From assembly GCA_902800525.1 (NCBI GenBank), contig CADCEV010000018.1:1-61408 (forward strand): a stretch of 61,408 nucleotides of DNA. The letters run 5' to 3'. Positions 1 through 8,485 of this stretch are shown piece after piece (the first letter of the stretch is position 1; each line of letters begins with the position of its first letter). Both the position numbers and the translations under genes were made by a program. The DNA is from an uncultured Bacteroidales bacterium (GTDB taxonomy: Bacteria > Bacteroidota > Bacteroidia > Bacteroidales > Paludibacteraceae). The notes under the pieces were generated by a model, which did no database searches, had not been told where the DNA came from, and saw only the letters and a list, made by a program, of their open reading frames with translations.

Positions 1-483
1 AAAGAAACAATCATAGCAGCCATACTGCTAATAGCTTTCGGTACAAGCATGCATTTTGTGCATCACGTACCATTCTTCAACCATTTTATGGGCTATATCT
101 TTCCCGTGACGGAGAGTGTGATGGCACACATGAAGATGGTCTTTTATCCGATGCTGTTGTTGAGTTTGTATCTCACAATTAGTCGTCGCGATATTCGTGA
201 AATAGGCGCTCCCGTCCTTGGAGGACTGGCTGTGATGCCGCTTATTGTCCTGGCATTCTTTTCTTATTGGGTGTTTGTGCGGCATGAATTGATGATGCTG
301 GATATCGTCATTTATATCGCCTGTATGATTGGCGCCATCCACCTTGCCAAACGCTGGCGGACATCTCCGTTCGTGCAGAATAACTGGCGGTTATGGATAG
401 TGCTCATATTGTGTAGCATAGTGGTAATTGGTGTGTTGACCTATCATTCGCCGGACTGGATAATCTTTGCAGATTTAGGGTAA
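1..483 (+). CDS. DUF6512-like integral membrane protein (5' end outside window)
   Basis: The reading frame is open from base 1, so the true start lies upstream; the first internal ATG is at 49. The visible 160 residues form several hydrophobic helices and carry the sequence FPVTESVMAHMKM, which resembles the conserved 'PVNESVWEHLKL' pattern of DUF6512 membrane proteins. Function of that family is unknown to me. It ends 14 bases before a small co-directional gene, so the three genes up to 1412 may be one transcript. The family call rests on one motif plus membrane topology. Confidence 0.6.
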   Translation, partial: KETIIAAILLIAFGTSMHFVHHVPFFNHFMGYIFPVTESVMAHMKMVFYPMLLLSLYLTISRRDIREIGAPVLGGLAVMPLIVLAFFSYWVFVRHELMMLDIVIYIACMIGAIHLAKRWRTSPFVQNNWRLWIVLILCSIVVIGVLTYHSPDWIIFADLG

Positions 484-497
484 TAGATGATTGACTG

Positions 498-704
498 ATG
501 AAAATCGAGGAAGCGATAACGTATGCCATCATGTCGGATGGTCATGGAAAGACGACTGACCAGATAGCCGCTGCTATCAACCGCAATGGTTGGCACATCC
601 GCAAGGACGGCAAACCCGTGACGAGCGCACAGGTCTATGCCTGCATTTGCCGTTATCCTTCCATCTTCACTAAAGAGGCAGGGCGCATTTGCGTAATGTT
701 ATAG
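498..704 (+). CDS. Small winged-helix-like (HARE-type) protein
   Basis: A 68-residue protein beginning MKIEEAITYAIMSDG. Its pattern of an alpha helix, a Gly-Lys-Thr turn, 'TDQIAAAINRNGWHIRKDGKPVTSAQVYACICRYPSIF' type content and a terminal strand is that of the short winged-helix/HARE domain found alone or fused to restriction enzymes in Bacteroidetes. It probably binds DNA, but no partner is visible. Spacing to the next gene is only three bases, suggesting translational coupling with the downstream hydrolase. Confidence 0.5.
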   Translation: MKIEEAITYAIMSDGHGKTTDQIAAAINRNGWHIRKDGKPVTSAQVYACICRYPSIFTKEAGRICVML

Positions 705-707
705 AGT

Positions 708-1412
708 ATGGAATTTAGACCAATGCCCAAAATCCGCGAAATAATAGCAGGCAAGAAATGCGTCATTTACGCAGACGAGCAACCGCAAGTGCTGCTCATT
801 CAGCCGGTGGGTGAGCATGAGGATGCTACGCTGGAAGCAGAGATAGAGGCGATCCGAGAAGCGGTTCAAGTGCCGTTTGTCTTTGCGGGCTTTGCGATAA
901 GCGACTGGGAAGAGGAACTTACGCCGTGGCATGACCCGAATATCTCTCCGCGCAAATCGGTTGGAGACCATGCTTTTGAGACGTTGGGCTTTATTACGGA
1001 GCAACTGATGCCATACATATTTGAGCGCTACGGCAAGTTACCTATTGTGCTGGGAGGATATTCTTTGGCAGGTATATTTGCGCGCTGGGCGGTTTGTAAA
1101 GAGGAGTGCTTTGATGCCGTTGCTGCCGCTTCTCCTTCGCTATGGATAGTGGCTTGGAAAGGTTTTTCTGATGCACATGAGGTGTATGCACGCTATGTCT
1201 ATCTCAGTCTTGGCGACCGAGAGGAAATCACAAAGAACAAAGCGATCGCACAGGTGGGCAATAACATCCGCTGGGAATATGATCATCTGCAACGCGCAAT
1301 AGGTTCCGACCATTGCACGCTTGTCTGGGAAAAGGGAGGTCATTTTGTTACTCCGCATCTCCGCCTCGCACGTGCTTTCGCTTGGTGTATCAATTCGCTA
1401 ACATCGTCGTGA
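708..1412 (+). CDS. Alpha/beta hydrolase (esterase-like)
   Basis: A 234-residue cytoplasmic protein without a signal peptide. The nucleophile elbow GYSLAG (about residue 112) supplies the catalytic serine. A late EKGGHF segment offers the catalytic histidine, and SLGDREE a plausible acid. The fold is that of small serine hydrolases related to putative esterases; the substrate cannot be read. A second in-frame ATG at 723 (MPKIRE) is an alternative start; 708 was chosen because it nearly abuts the previous stop. A strong hairpin follows the stop codon (1417-1449). Confidence 0.6.
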   Translation: MEFRPMPKIREIIAGKKCVIYADEQPQVLLIQPVGEHEDATLEAEIEAIREAVQVPFVFAGFAISDWEEELTPWHDPNISPRKSVGDHAFETLGFITEQLMPYIFERYGKLPIVLGGYSLAGIFARWAVCKEECFDAVAAASPSLWIVAWKGFSDAHEVYARYVYLSLGDREEITKNKAIAQVGNNIRWEYDHLQRAIGSDHCTLVWEKGGHFVTPHLRLARAFAWCINSLTSS

Positions 1413-1416
1413 GAGT

Positions 1417-1449
1417 TCTCGCGACCAAGTGAATTTGGTATTCGCGAGA
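1417..1449 (+). terminator. Hairpin downstream of the hydrolase
   Basis: TCTCGCGA (1417-1424) pairs with TCGCGAGA (1442-1449), with an inner CCAA/TTGG extension and a short loop. There is no long T run, so it may stabilise the 3' end rather than terminate by itself. The bidirectional terminator at 1471-1498 follows. Confidence 0.5.
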
Positions 1450-1470
1450 TTTGATCTCTGCACTAAAACA

Positions 1471-1498
1471 AAAAACGAACCCAAAAGGATTCGTTTTT
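1471..1498. terminator. Bidirectional intrinsic terminator between hydrolase and tRNA-Asp
   Basis: AAAAACGAA and TTCGTTTTT form a nine-base stem around a short CCCAAAAGGA loop region. T-rich flanks lie on both strands. It can end the plus-strand hydrolase transcript and the minus-strand tRNA-Asp transcript, whose 3' end is at 1500. Confidence 0.75.
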
Positions 1499-1499
1499 G

Positions 1500-1573
1500 C
1501 GGTGCGGACGAGACTCGAACTCGCGACCTACGGCGTGACAGGCCGGTATTCTAACCAACTGAACTACCGCACC
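1500..1573 (-). tRNA. tRNA-Asp (anticodon GTC)
   Basis: On the minus strand the sequence starts GGTGCGGTAGTTCAG and has an anticodon loop CTGTCAC, a T loop TTCGAGT and a 3' acceptor strand CCGCACC with discriminator G. Acceptor, D, anticodon and T arms all form; the outermost anticodon-stem pair is a C-U mismatch. CCA is not encoded. It has its own promoter at 1625-1656 and a terminator at 1471-1498. Confidence 0.93.
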
Positions 1574-1624
1574 AGGTAGTGTGCTTTTTCAGTAACCAAG
1601 GGGGTTATTTTTCAAAAGCGAGTG

Positions 1625-1656
1625 CAAAGGTACTGCTTTTTTTTGACATGACCAAA
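1625..1656 (-). promoter_or_regulatory. Promoter of tRNA-Asp
   Basis: Read on the minus strand, a TTTG -33 box (1653-1656) is separated by exactly 20 bases from TACCTTTG (1625-1632), the Bacteroidales -7 form TAnnTTTG. Transcription would start about 45 bases upstream of the mature tRNA 5' end at 1573. Confidence 0.7.
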
Positions 1657-1688
1657 TTTTTGGGCAAAAAAATGCAAAAAAAATGCAT

Positions 1689-2546
1689 TTAGTGGCGTTT
1701 TTGAGCATTTTTTACTGCTTTATGAGCAGATTTTTGTGTCAAACGGCGTTGTTGAGCGGTCATTTGAGGATTTTTGTAAGGGTTGCGGCGAACATCTTTT
1801 CCGGTGATGATTTCATACCAAACACAAGATGCTGTGTAGCGGCCATATACGTAATTGAGATGATAACCATCGCGACAGAGGGAATCACCTAATTTCGTTT
1901 GGCGCGCCAGTTGAATGGCAGCGCCACACGGAATTAATTGATAATTGACAATTGACAATTGAGAATTATCATTCTTTATAGACTTTATTTTCTCATTGAG
2001 GATTTGTTGGACGTAGCGCGTACAAGATTGAATAGAATCCCACATTTCGGTTTGAGAGGAGTGGTAACGGGGATAGGCGGGATGTTTGGCATCTCGGCTG
2101 TATGCCCATGTTTGCATCCAACAAAGTTGGGTTTGAGGCTGATAAGCGAGTACGGTGTCGATAAGGAGCGAGAGCCAGGGTTCATATGAGGCTTTGATAC
2201 CGGAATCGTGGCTCGCCTGCTGGAGAGAGACGAAATCGTACTTGCCGTCACGGAGCGCCTGGCGAAGAGAAACAGTATCCTTGACCAGACGAAAGCCCTC
2301 CCCTGCCCTCTCCTGGAAGGAGGGAGAAGCGTTGGAGCAAACGCGGTGGGAATAGGCGGCGGTGTCTTTGAACAGAAACTCAGCGTGCTGCTGCAAGGAG
2401 CAACCGCCATAATAGAGGTTGTGGACTTCTATTTCTATGCCTTTCGCGTCGCAGAGCGGCACGAGTTCCTGCTCCACCGCATCCCAAGAAAAGGAGTTTC
2501 CGATGCATAATACTCGGATGAGTAAAATTATGGATAATTTTATCAT
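1689..2546 (-). CDS. DUF4886 protein (SGNH-hydrolase-like)
   Basis: A 285-residue protein with the hallmark RVLCIGNSFSWDAVE near its N terminus and a late DGYHLNYVYGRY segment (catalytic Asp/His of SGNH-type folds). These define the DUF4886 group common in Bacteroidetes. Homologues usually carry a signal peptide before RVLCIGNSF; here only ten hydrophobic residues precede it, so the export signal looks shortened. Around residue 197 the frame runs through a tandem AT-rich repeat (about 1931-1972, peptide [11 protein letters not shown]). The same repeat family occurs in spacers elsewhere in the window. Confidence 0.7.
   Translation of the reverse strand: MIKLSIILLIRVLCIGNSFSWDAVEQELVPLCDAKGIEIEVHNLYYGGCSLQQHAEFLFKDTAAYSHRVCSNASPSFQERAGEGFRLVKDTVSLRQALRDGKYDFVSLQQASHDSGIKASYEPWLSLLIDTVLAYQPQTQLCWMQTWAYSRDAKHPAYPRYHSSQTEMWDSIQSCTRYVQQILNEKIKSIKNDNSQLSIVNYQLIPCGAAIQLARQTKLGDSLCRDGYHLNYVYGRYTASCVWYEIITGKDVRRNPYKNPQMTAQQRRLTQKSAHKAVKNAQKRH
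1931..1973. repeat. AT-rich heptamer repeat inside the DUF4886 gene
   Basis: Repeated units of the form ATTGACA/ATTGATA lie within the DUF4886 coding frame. The same unit family, written CAATTAT/CAATTGT on the opposite strand, fills the spacers at 16063-16081 and 22350-22373. The insert adds about 12 residues without breaking the frame. Confidence 0.65.
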
Positions 2547-2580
2547 CGTTATATTGTTTAATTGTTAAACCGTTAAGCTG

Positions 2581-4926
2581 TTAGTGGGCTTCGAGCCAGT
2601 TGTGACCGACACCACATTCGGCGATGAGCGGAACGGAAAGTTGGACGGCATTCTGCATCTCGGAGACGACGATCTCGCGTACACGATCCACTTCTGCAGC
2701 AGGCACGTTGAAGTTGAGTTCGTCGTGAACCTGCATGATCATCTGAGCTTGCAGATTCTCTTCTTTGAAGCGGCGATGGATGGAGACCATAGCTATTTTG
2801 ATGATGTCAGCAGCGGTTCCCTGAATCGGGGCATTGACGGCATTGCGTTCCGCGAAGGAACGGACGGTCGCATTCTGGGAATGAATGTCCGGCAGGTAAC
2901 GCTTGCGTCCGAAGAGGGTCTCCGCATAGCCATTTTGGCGTGCGAGCTCTTTTTGCGACTCAATATATTCAATTACGCGTGGGAAAGCGGCGAAGTAATC
3001 GTCGATGAGTTGTTTGGCTTCCGTGCGCGAGCAATCGAGTTGTTGGGAAAGACCGAAAGCGGAGATGCCATAGATAATACCGAAATTGGCGGTCTTGGCT
3101 TGGCGACGCTGGTCTTTGGTAACTTGGTCGAGGGGTATGCCGAATATCTTTGCAGCCGTTGCGGCGTGAATGTCTTGTCCGTTGCGGAAAGCCGCAAGAA
3201 GGTGCTCGTCCTGGCTGAAATGCGCCATGAGCCGGAGTTCTATCTGGCTGTAGTCGGCAGAAAGGAAGAGACAACCCTCGTCAGGAATGACCGCCTCGCG
3301 GATGAAACGTCCGCGCTCGGAACGAATCGGCAGGTTCTGCAGGTTCGGGTTCGAAGAGGAGAGCCGGCCTGTGGCTGTGACGGTTTGGTTATACGTTGTA
3401 TGGATTTTTCCGTCCGCGGCAATATAGCCCGGGAGCGCAGAGATATACGTTGTGATCAGTTTGCTCAAGGCTCTATATTCGAGGATCAGACCGACAACAG
3501 GGTGCTTCTCCTTAATGGCAAGCAGTACTTCCTCGGAGGTGGAATATTGTCCGGTTTTGGATTTTTTGGCTTTCGGGTCAAGTTGCAGTTTGTCGAAGAG
3601 CAGTTCTCCGACTTGCTTGGGGCTGTTGATGTTGAAGGTAGTGCCTGCGAGGTCGTAGATCTTTTGCTCGATTTCGTTCAGTTCGGTGGAGAGGACTGTT
3701 TCTGCTTGCCGCAGTTTGTCCACGTCGATACGCACACCTGCAGCTTCCATTTCCCGCAACACATCAACCAAAGGCAGTTCCACTTCGTTGTACAGTTTCC
3801 AAAGAGCCTGATCCGCTTTGAGGGTCTCCCAATCGGGCTCTTTGTATGGGTTGAAAGCTACCTCGGGATTGAGGAGGTATTGACACAAGCGATTCTCGAT
3901 CGTGTCAAAACTATTTACCATTTGGTCATTTACCATTTGACCATTTTGTTCCTCCGGAGCGGCAAAGAGATCCAGCTGATTCGGATCGACGGGTTTTGCG
4001 GACTTACTAGAGATCCTAGTCGCACTAGCCGCACTAGTCGTACTAGATGAAGCGTTAGACGCCGGAGAGAGTTTTTTGAGAAGGGTGTTAAACTCGAGCT
4101 CGCGATAGAGGGCAATGAGGGCTTCGATATTCGGCTCTTTCTTGGCAAGAAGCGGTTCGTCCAAAGTAATTGGAACGTCGGTTCTGATTGTCGCCAAGAA
4201 GCGGGAGAACTTGATTTCCTCCTCTTGTGTCTCCACTTTGGTACGCAAGGCACCTTTGATCTCATCGGTATGTTTGAGCATGTATTCGATCGTGCCGAAT
4301 TGGCGCAAGAGAGCGATCGCCGTTTTTTCTCCGACGCCTTTGCATCCGGGGATATTATCGCTGGCATCACCCATCAGTCCAAGCAGGTCGATGATCTGAG
4401 TCTGATGTTTGATATCGTATTTCTCGCACACCTCCTTGGGACCCATGAGTTCAAATCCGCCTGTGTGCCGCGGGCGATACATGAAGATGCGATTCGTGAC
4501 AAGTTGTCCGTAGTCCTTGTCCGGAGTAGCCATATAGACTTCAAAGCCGGCTTGTTCGCCTTGTTTGGCAAGCGTACCGATAACATCATCGGCTTCAAAG
4601 CCCGGCACTTCGAGGACAGGGATATTCATGGCTTCAAGGATCTGTTTGATAACCGGAACGGCTTTGCGGATGTCCTCCGGTGTTTCCGGCCGCTGAGCTT
4701 TATATTGCTCGTACGCCTCATGGCGGAAGGTACCTCCGGCAGGGTCAAACGCCACACCGATATGAGTCGGGTTGATCTTCTTGACGAGGTCTTCCAGCGT
4801 TACGGCAAAGCCGAAAATAGCGGATGTGTTCTCTCCTTTACTATTCATCCGAGGCGCTTTGATGAAAGCGTAGTATGCGCGAAAAATCATCGCGTAAGCA
4901 TCAATAAGAAGTAATGTCTTCGACAT
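2581..4926 (-). CDS. polA: DNA polymerase I lacking the 3'-5' exonuclease domain
   Basis: A 781-residue family A polymerase for Okazaki fragment processing and repair synthesis. Residues 1-290 are the 5'-3' exonuclease/H3TH domain (GFEADDVIGTLA, LMGDASDNIPGCKGVGEKTA). Residues 385-781 are the polymerase (TATGRLSSSNPNLQNLPIR, DYSQIELR, KTANFGIIYG, QVHDELN). Between them lie only about 65 residues instead of the usual 230 or so, so the 3'-5' exonuclease fold is essentially absent. That linker is Ser/Ala-rich and includes a repeat-encoded MVNDQMVN at residues 331-338. The spacers on both sides are filled with GTTAAAC-type repeats. Confidence 0.93.
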   Translation of the reverse strand: MSKTLLLIDAYAMIFRAYYAFIKAPRMNSKGENTSAIFGFAVTLEDLVKKINPTHIGVAFDPAGGTFRHEAYEQYKAQRPETPEDIRKAVPVIKQILEAMNIPVLEVPGFEADDVIGTLAKQGEQAGFEVYMATPDKDYGQLVTNRIFMYRPRHTGGFELMGPKEVCEKYDIKHQTQIIDLLGLMGDASDNIPGCKGVGEKTAIALLRQFGTIEYMLKHTDEIKGALRTKVETQEEEIKFSRFLATIRTDVPITLDEPLLAKKEPNIEALIALYRELEFNTLLKKLSPASNASSSTTSAASATRISSKSAKPVDPNQLDLFAAPEEQNGQMVNDQMVNSFDTIENRLCQYLLNPEVAFNPYKEPDWETLKADQALWKLYNEVELPLVDVLREMEAAGVRIDVDKLRQAETVLSTELNEIEQKIYDLAGTTFNINSPKQVGELLFDKLQLDPKAKKSKTGQYSTSEEVLLAIKEKHPVVGLILEYRALSKLITTYISALPGYIAADGKIHTTYNQTVTATGRLSSSNPNLQNLPIRSERGRFIREAVIPDEGCLFLSADYSQIELRLMAHFSQDEHLLAAFRNGQDIHAATAAKIFGIPLDQVTKDQRRQAKTANFGIIYGISAFGLSQQLDCSRTEAKQLIDDYFAAFPRVIEYIESQKELARQNGYAETLFGRKRYLPDIHSQNATVRSFAERNAVNAPIQGTAADIIKIAMVSIHRRFKEENLQAQMIMQVHDELNFNVPAAEVDRVREIVVSEMQNAVQLSVPLIAECGVGHNWLEAH
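3913..3939 (-). repeat. 27-base repeat in polA, identical to one in the OMP gene
   Basis: The 27 bases here, read on the minus strand, are identical to 43957-43983 on the plus strand. In both places the repeat is read in the frame giving QMVNDQMVN. It consists of two near-copies of a CAAATGGTAAATGAC unit. Confidence 0.85.
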
Positions 4927-4972
4927 TCCGTTAAAATGTTAAATTGTTAAACTGTTAAACCGTTAAACCGTT
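4927..4972. repeat. GTTAAAC-type tandem spacer repeat between ung and polA
   Basis: The spacer between ung and polA is composed of successive 9-10 base units such as GTTAAACCG, GTTAAACTG and GTTAAATT. A shorter run of the same family lies at 2550-2580 after polA. No promoter or terminator is recognisable. Confidence 0.7.
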
Positions 4973-5633
4973 ACCATTTAATAGGCTCGAGGCCGTTTTT
5001 GATCAAATAATTATTGGCGGCGGAGAAATGTCCGCAGCCGTCGAATCCGCGATAGACGGAAAGTGGCGAAGGATGCGAAGTCTGCAGGACCAGATGTTTC
5101 TTTCGGTCGATGAACTGCCCTTTTCGCTGTGCGTACGAGCCCCATAGCATAAAAACGAGGTGTTCGCGCTCCTTATTGAGTGCTGCGATAGCCGCATCGG
5201 TCAGTTCTTCCCAGCCTTTTCCCTGGTGACTTCCGGCTTTGTGGGCTTCGACGGTGAGGGTTGCGTTGAGAAGCAGCACTCCCTGCTCCGCCCAGCGGCG
5301 AAGATCACCCGACGCAGGAATAGGCGTACCGAGATCACGGTGGATCTCCTTATATATATTCGCGAGCGAAGGGGGTATTTGCACGCCTTCGGGGACAGAG
5401 AACGAGAGTCCCATGGCTTGTCCGGGCTCGTGATAGGGATCCTGACCGATGATGACGACACGCACCTTGTCAAAGGGACACGAGTCAAAGGCGTTAAAAA
5501 TAAGACCAGCCGGCGGAAAGCACCGACAGGTCTTATATTGGGCACGCACATATTGAGTGAGGAGTTCGAAATAGGGTTTGTCAAACTCCGGCTGCAGTAC
5601 GCGTTGCCAAGATGGTTCTATTCTGACGTTCAT
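4971..5633 (-). CDS. ung: Uracil-DNA glycosylase, family 1
   Basis: Excises uracil from DNA in base excision repair. The 220 residues have the water-activating motif GQDPYH (63-68), the Phe-stacking segment LIFNAF and the DNA-intercalating loop HPSPLS (187-192), all intact. Its start codon shares one base with the queA stop (5633), so the two genes are translationally coupled. Length is normal for the family. Confidence 0.95.
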   Translation of the reverse strand: MNVRIEPSWQRVLQPEFDKPYFELLTQYVRAQYKTCRCFPPAGLIFNAFDSCPFDKVRVVIIGQDPYHEPGQAMGLSFSVPEGVQIPPSLANIYKEIHRDLGTPIPASGDLRRWAEQGVLLLNATLTVEAHKAGSHQGKGWEELTDAAIAALNKEREHLVFMLWGSYAQRKGQFIDRKKHLVLQTSHPSPLSVYRGFDGCGHFSAANNYLIKNGLEPIKW

Positions 5634-6736
5634 TAGTCCACGATTAACATTGCGTCTCCGTAGTCTCCAAAATGGTATCCTTCTTGTACCGCCACTTCGT
5701 ACGCGTGCATCGTCTCTTCGTATCCGGCGAAAGCAGCGACCATGAGAAGCTGGCTTGATTGCGGCATATAGAAGTTGGTGAAGAAAGCGTTCGCGGAAGT
5801 GAAATTATAAGGCGGGAAGATGAACTTATTGGTCCATCCGTCAAAGGGTTTGAGCAGTCCGTTTGTTCCGACCACGGTTTCCATGGCGCGCATGATCTCC
5901 GTTCCCACGGCGCATACCCGTTTGCCGTCCATATGGGCTTTGTTCACCGCATTGGACATCGCCTCGGGCAGGATGATCTGCTCGGACTCCATCTTGTTCT
6001 TGGTCAAGTCCTCGACGTCGATCTCTTTGAAGATACCAAGCGAGACGTGGCTGGTCATGCACGTTGTTTCAATACCGCGGATCTCCATTCGTTTGAGCAG
6101 TTGTTTGGAGAAATGCAGACAGGAAGCCGGGGCAGCAACTGCTCCCACTTTGTCAGCGAAGATCGATTGGTAACGCTCTGTATCCATCTCCTTGACAGGC
6201 TGGTCATGGAAGATTTCCTGGTACTCAGCAAGTGTTTTCTCGCTCATCGGGCGTTTGATGTAGTACGGCAGCGGCGCTTCCCCCAAGGCATAGAGACGCG
6301 GCACGAACTCCTCGTTGTCATAGTCGGTCAGGAAACGGAAAGTACGTCCGCGACTGGTGGTATTATCAATCACTTCCGCCACGATAGCCGGATCGTCCTC
6401 GAAGGTCAGTTTATTTCCGATACGGATCTTACGTGCGGGCTCGACCAACACATCCCAATAACGGCTGCGATGGTTCAGTTCGCGGAGAAGGAAGACCTCG
6501 ATGAGGGCATTCGTTTTCTCCTTGTGTCCCCACAAACGCGCCGGAAAGACCTTGGTGTCATTGAAGACGAAGAGGTCTCCCTCGTCGAAATAGTTGACAA
6601 GTTCCGGCAGAGTTACATGCTCAACCTCTCCCGTAGTGCGATGAAGCACCATCAAACGCGCCTCGTCACGATAGGAGGCCGGGTATTGAGCTATCAGTTC
6701 CTCAGGCAGTTTGAATCTGAACTGGCTGAGACGCAT
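5633..6736 (-). CDS. queA: S-adenosylmethionine:tRNA ribosyltransferase-isomerase
   Basis: Makes epoxyqueuosine in the tRNA anticodon during queuosine synthesis. The start at 6736 (MRLSQFRFKLPEELIAQYP) matches the normal QueA N terminus. An ATG six codons earlier (6754) would overlap truB and is less likely. Conserved FNDTKVFPARLWG, a SHVSLGIFKEI-type segment and a GWTNKFIFPPY ending are present. The gene lies between truB and ung in the same minus-strand run, so two tRNA-modification enzymes are adjacent. Confidence 0.95.
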   Translation of the reverse strand: MRLSQFRFKLPEELIAQYPASYRDEARLMVLHRTTGEVEHVTLPELVNYFDEGDLFVFNDTKVFPARLWGHKEKTNALIEVFLLRELNHRSRYWDVLVEPARKIRIGNKLTFEDDPAIVAEVIDNTTSRGRTFRFLTDYDNEEFVPRLYALGEAPLPYYIKRPMSEKTLAEYQEIFHDQPVKEMDTERYQSIFADKVGAVAAPASCLHFSKQLLKRMEIRGIETTCMTSHVSLGIFKEIDVEDLTKNKMESEQIILPEAMSNAVNKAHMDGKRVCAVGTEIMRAMETVVGTNGLLKPFDGWTNKFIFPPYNFTSANAFFTNFYMPQSSQLLMVAAFAGYEETMHAYEVAVQEGYHFGDYGDAMLIVD

Positions 6737-6746
6737 ATCATTTGAT

Positions 6747-7448
6747 TTATACATATTCTATATTTTGCAGTTGTTCTAAAAATCCGTCAATGGTCATACA
6801 ATCTTCGACCTTAATGTCTCCGACCCGTGTTCTTCGCAGAGCGATGAGATGTGCGCCGGAGTTGAGTTTTTCGCCGATATCCCGTGCGAGCGCGCGGATG
6901 TACGTTCCTTTTGAACATACGACGCGGATGGTGAGTTGCATCGTTGCCTCGTCGAAAGCAAGCACCTCTATCTCATCTATTTTGAGCAGTTTGGGTTTTA
7001 GTTCGACCGATTCGCCTTTGCGTGCAAGCTGGTATGCTCTTTTGCCGTTGATCTGTACGGCGGAGAACATCGGCGGCACTTGCCATTGTTCGCCCAGAAA
7101 GAGCGGAATAGTCTGGTCGATCAGTTCACGGGTAATATGCTCCGTGGGGTAAGTCTGATCGATCTCTTTCTCCAGGTCATAGGAGGGTGTTGTGGCGCCT
7201 AATTGCAGGGTAGCAATATACTCCTTGACGTCGTATTGGAGTTGCTCGATGAGTTTGGTTTTCTTCCCCGTACAGATGATCACCACGCCTGTCGCCAGGG
7301 GATCGAGCGTGCCGGAATGTCCGACTTTCAGTTTCTTGGTTCCCAACTTACGGCAGAGGTTGTAGCGCACTTTAGCCACCATGTCGAAAGAGGTCCAACA
7401 GAGCGGTTTATCAAAAGCGAGTATCTCTCCTTGTTCAAAATCCCACAT
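6747..7448 (-). CDS. truB: tRNA pseudouridine-55 synthase
   Basis: Converts U55 of the tRNA T loop to pseudouridine. The catalytic Asp lies in GHSGTLDPLATG, and DKPLCWTSFDMV near the N terminus is the normal TruB opening. I chose the ATG at 7448 (MWDFEQGEILAFDKP), which leaves the gene just after the uppP stop. A longer frame back to 7487 would overlap uppP by 38 bases and adds 13 residues not expected in the family. C-terminal VCSKGTYIRALARDIG is also conserved. Confidence 0.93.
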   Translation of the reverse strand: MWDFEQGEILAFDKPLCWTSFDMVAKVRYNLCRKLGTKKLKVGHSGTLDPLATGVVIICTGKKTKLIEQLQYDVKEYIATLQLGATTPSYDLEKEIDQTYPTEHITRELIDQTIPLFLGEQWQVPPMFSAVQINGKRAYQLARKGESVELKPKLLKIDEIEVLAFDEATMQLTIRVVCSKGTYIRALARDIGEKLNSGAHLIALRRTRVGDIKVEDCMTIDGFLEQLQNIEYV

Positions 7449-7449
7449 A

Positions 7450-8256
7450 TCAGCAGAGAGTTGCGATGATAGTAACCGATCCGACAATAGCGCAGTAGAG
7501 CGCGAACCACACCAGGCGTTGACGGCGCACGATCTCGATCATGAAACGGCATGCGAAACAGCCGGTGAGGAACGCTGCGATGAAACCGACGACAGCCGGC
7601 GCGAGTCCGAGATCGCTGGTCAGTTCGCCTTGCAGCAGTTTGAGCAAATCAAGGAACGCTTCTCCCATGATAGGAATAAGTACCATGAGGAAGGAGAATT
7701 GGGCCACGCTCTCTTTCTTGACGCCGCAGAGGAGTCCCGTAGCGATGGTCGTACCGGAACGGCTGAGTCCCGGCAGCACGGCACAAGCTTGCGCCAGGCC
7801 GATGATGAAAGCGTCCTTATACGTGACCTCATGTCCGGCGGACTGACGCTTCTTTTGCAACCACTCGCTCAGCGCCAAGAGGCAGGCTGTGACCAAGAGA
7901 CATATACCGACTAACAAGAGTCCGTTGCCGAAGAACGCCTCTACCTGATCTTTGAAGAACATGCCGACCACAAAAACCGGGATCATGGAGACAAAGATCT
8001 TCGCCACATAGTCTTTCTCTTCGTTCCAACGGAGCGTAGTGAACGTACCGCGGAAGAGTTTTGCCACTTCATTCCAGAGAATGACGAGTGTGGAGCACAC
8101 CGTTGCCGCATGAACGATAATAGCAAACGTCAAATTCTCCTCGCCGGAAGTGCCCAGAAAAGCTTGTCCGATCTCCAAATGACCGGACGAAGAAACAGGC
8201 AGGAACTCCGTCAGTCCCTGCACTATACCCAATATCAAAGCTTCTAACCAAGTCAT
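7450..8256 (-). CDS. uppP: Undecaprenyl-diphosphatase (BacA/UppP)
   Basis: Recycles the lipid carrier for peptidoglycan and other envelope polymers by dephosphorylating undecaprenyl pyrophosphate; an integral membrane enzyme. The 268 residues contain both signature loops, [18 protein letters not shown] near the N terminus and PGLSRSGTT in mid-protein, plus about eight hydrophobic helices. Its start overlaps the DUF3098 stop by four bases, so the genes are coupled. Confidence 0.95.
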   Translation of the reverse strand: MTWLEALILGIVQGLTEFLPVSSSGHLEIGQAFLGTSGEENLTFAIIVHAATVCSTLVILWNEVAKLFRGTFTTLRWNEEKDYVAKIFVSMIPVFVVGMFFKDQVEAFFGNGLLLVGICLLVTACLLALSEWLQKKRQSAGHEVTYKDAFIIGLAQACAVLPGLSRSGTTIATGLLCGVKKESVAQFSFLMVLIPIMGEAFLDLLKLLQGELTSDLGLAPAVVGFIAAFLTGCFACRFMIEIVRRQRLVWFALYCAIVGSVTIIATLC

Positions 8257-8465
8257 TTCTTCTTACCGCGGAATAAAATTGCAAAAATCATACAAACAAA
8301 TCCGAAGAGCGAGATCATCGGACCGACGGTAATACGGCGGAAAGAGAAGATGTCCGGGTTATACACCTCGCCGGACGGTTCGCCTGCCATAAGAGCAAAT
8401 CCCAGCACGATGATGATCACCGAGACAGCCATCAGGATGAGGTTGAGTTTTGGTAAAGTTTTCAT
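8253..8465 (-). CDS. DUF3098 small membrane protein
   Basis: A 70-residue protein with two transmembrane helices (about 8-28 and 47-65) separated by a short loop containing [15 protein letters not shown], which is typical of DUF3098. The family is a Bacteroidetes protein usually found between ftsX and uppP, exactly the position here. Function is unknown; the context suggests an accessory role in the envelope or with FtsX. Confidence 0.85.
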   Translation of the reverse strand: MKTLPKLNLILMAVSVIIIVLGFALMAGEPSGEVYNPDIFSFRRITVGPMISLFGFVCMIFAILFRGKKK

Positions 8466-8485
8466 AACAATTCAGTTTTCAGTAA

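Noticed and set aside
2584-4050. Plus-strand frame of 488 codons opposite polA
   Set aside because: It is the antisense of a fully recognisable polymerase gene, has no family features, and its length follows from the codon bias of polA.
6737-6754. Upstream ATG of queA at 6754
   Set aside because: It would overlap truB; the family start MRLSQF is at 6736.
7449-7487. Longer truB frame overlapping uppP by 38 bases
   Set aside because: The extra 13 residues are not family-like, and an ATG at 7448 gives the normal N terminus.
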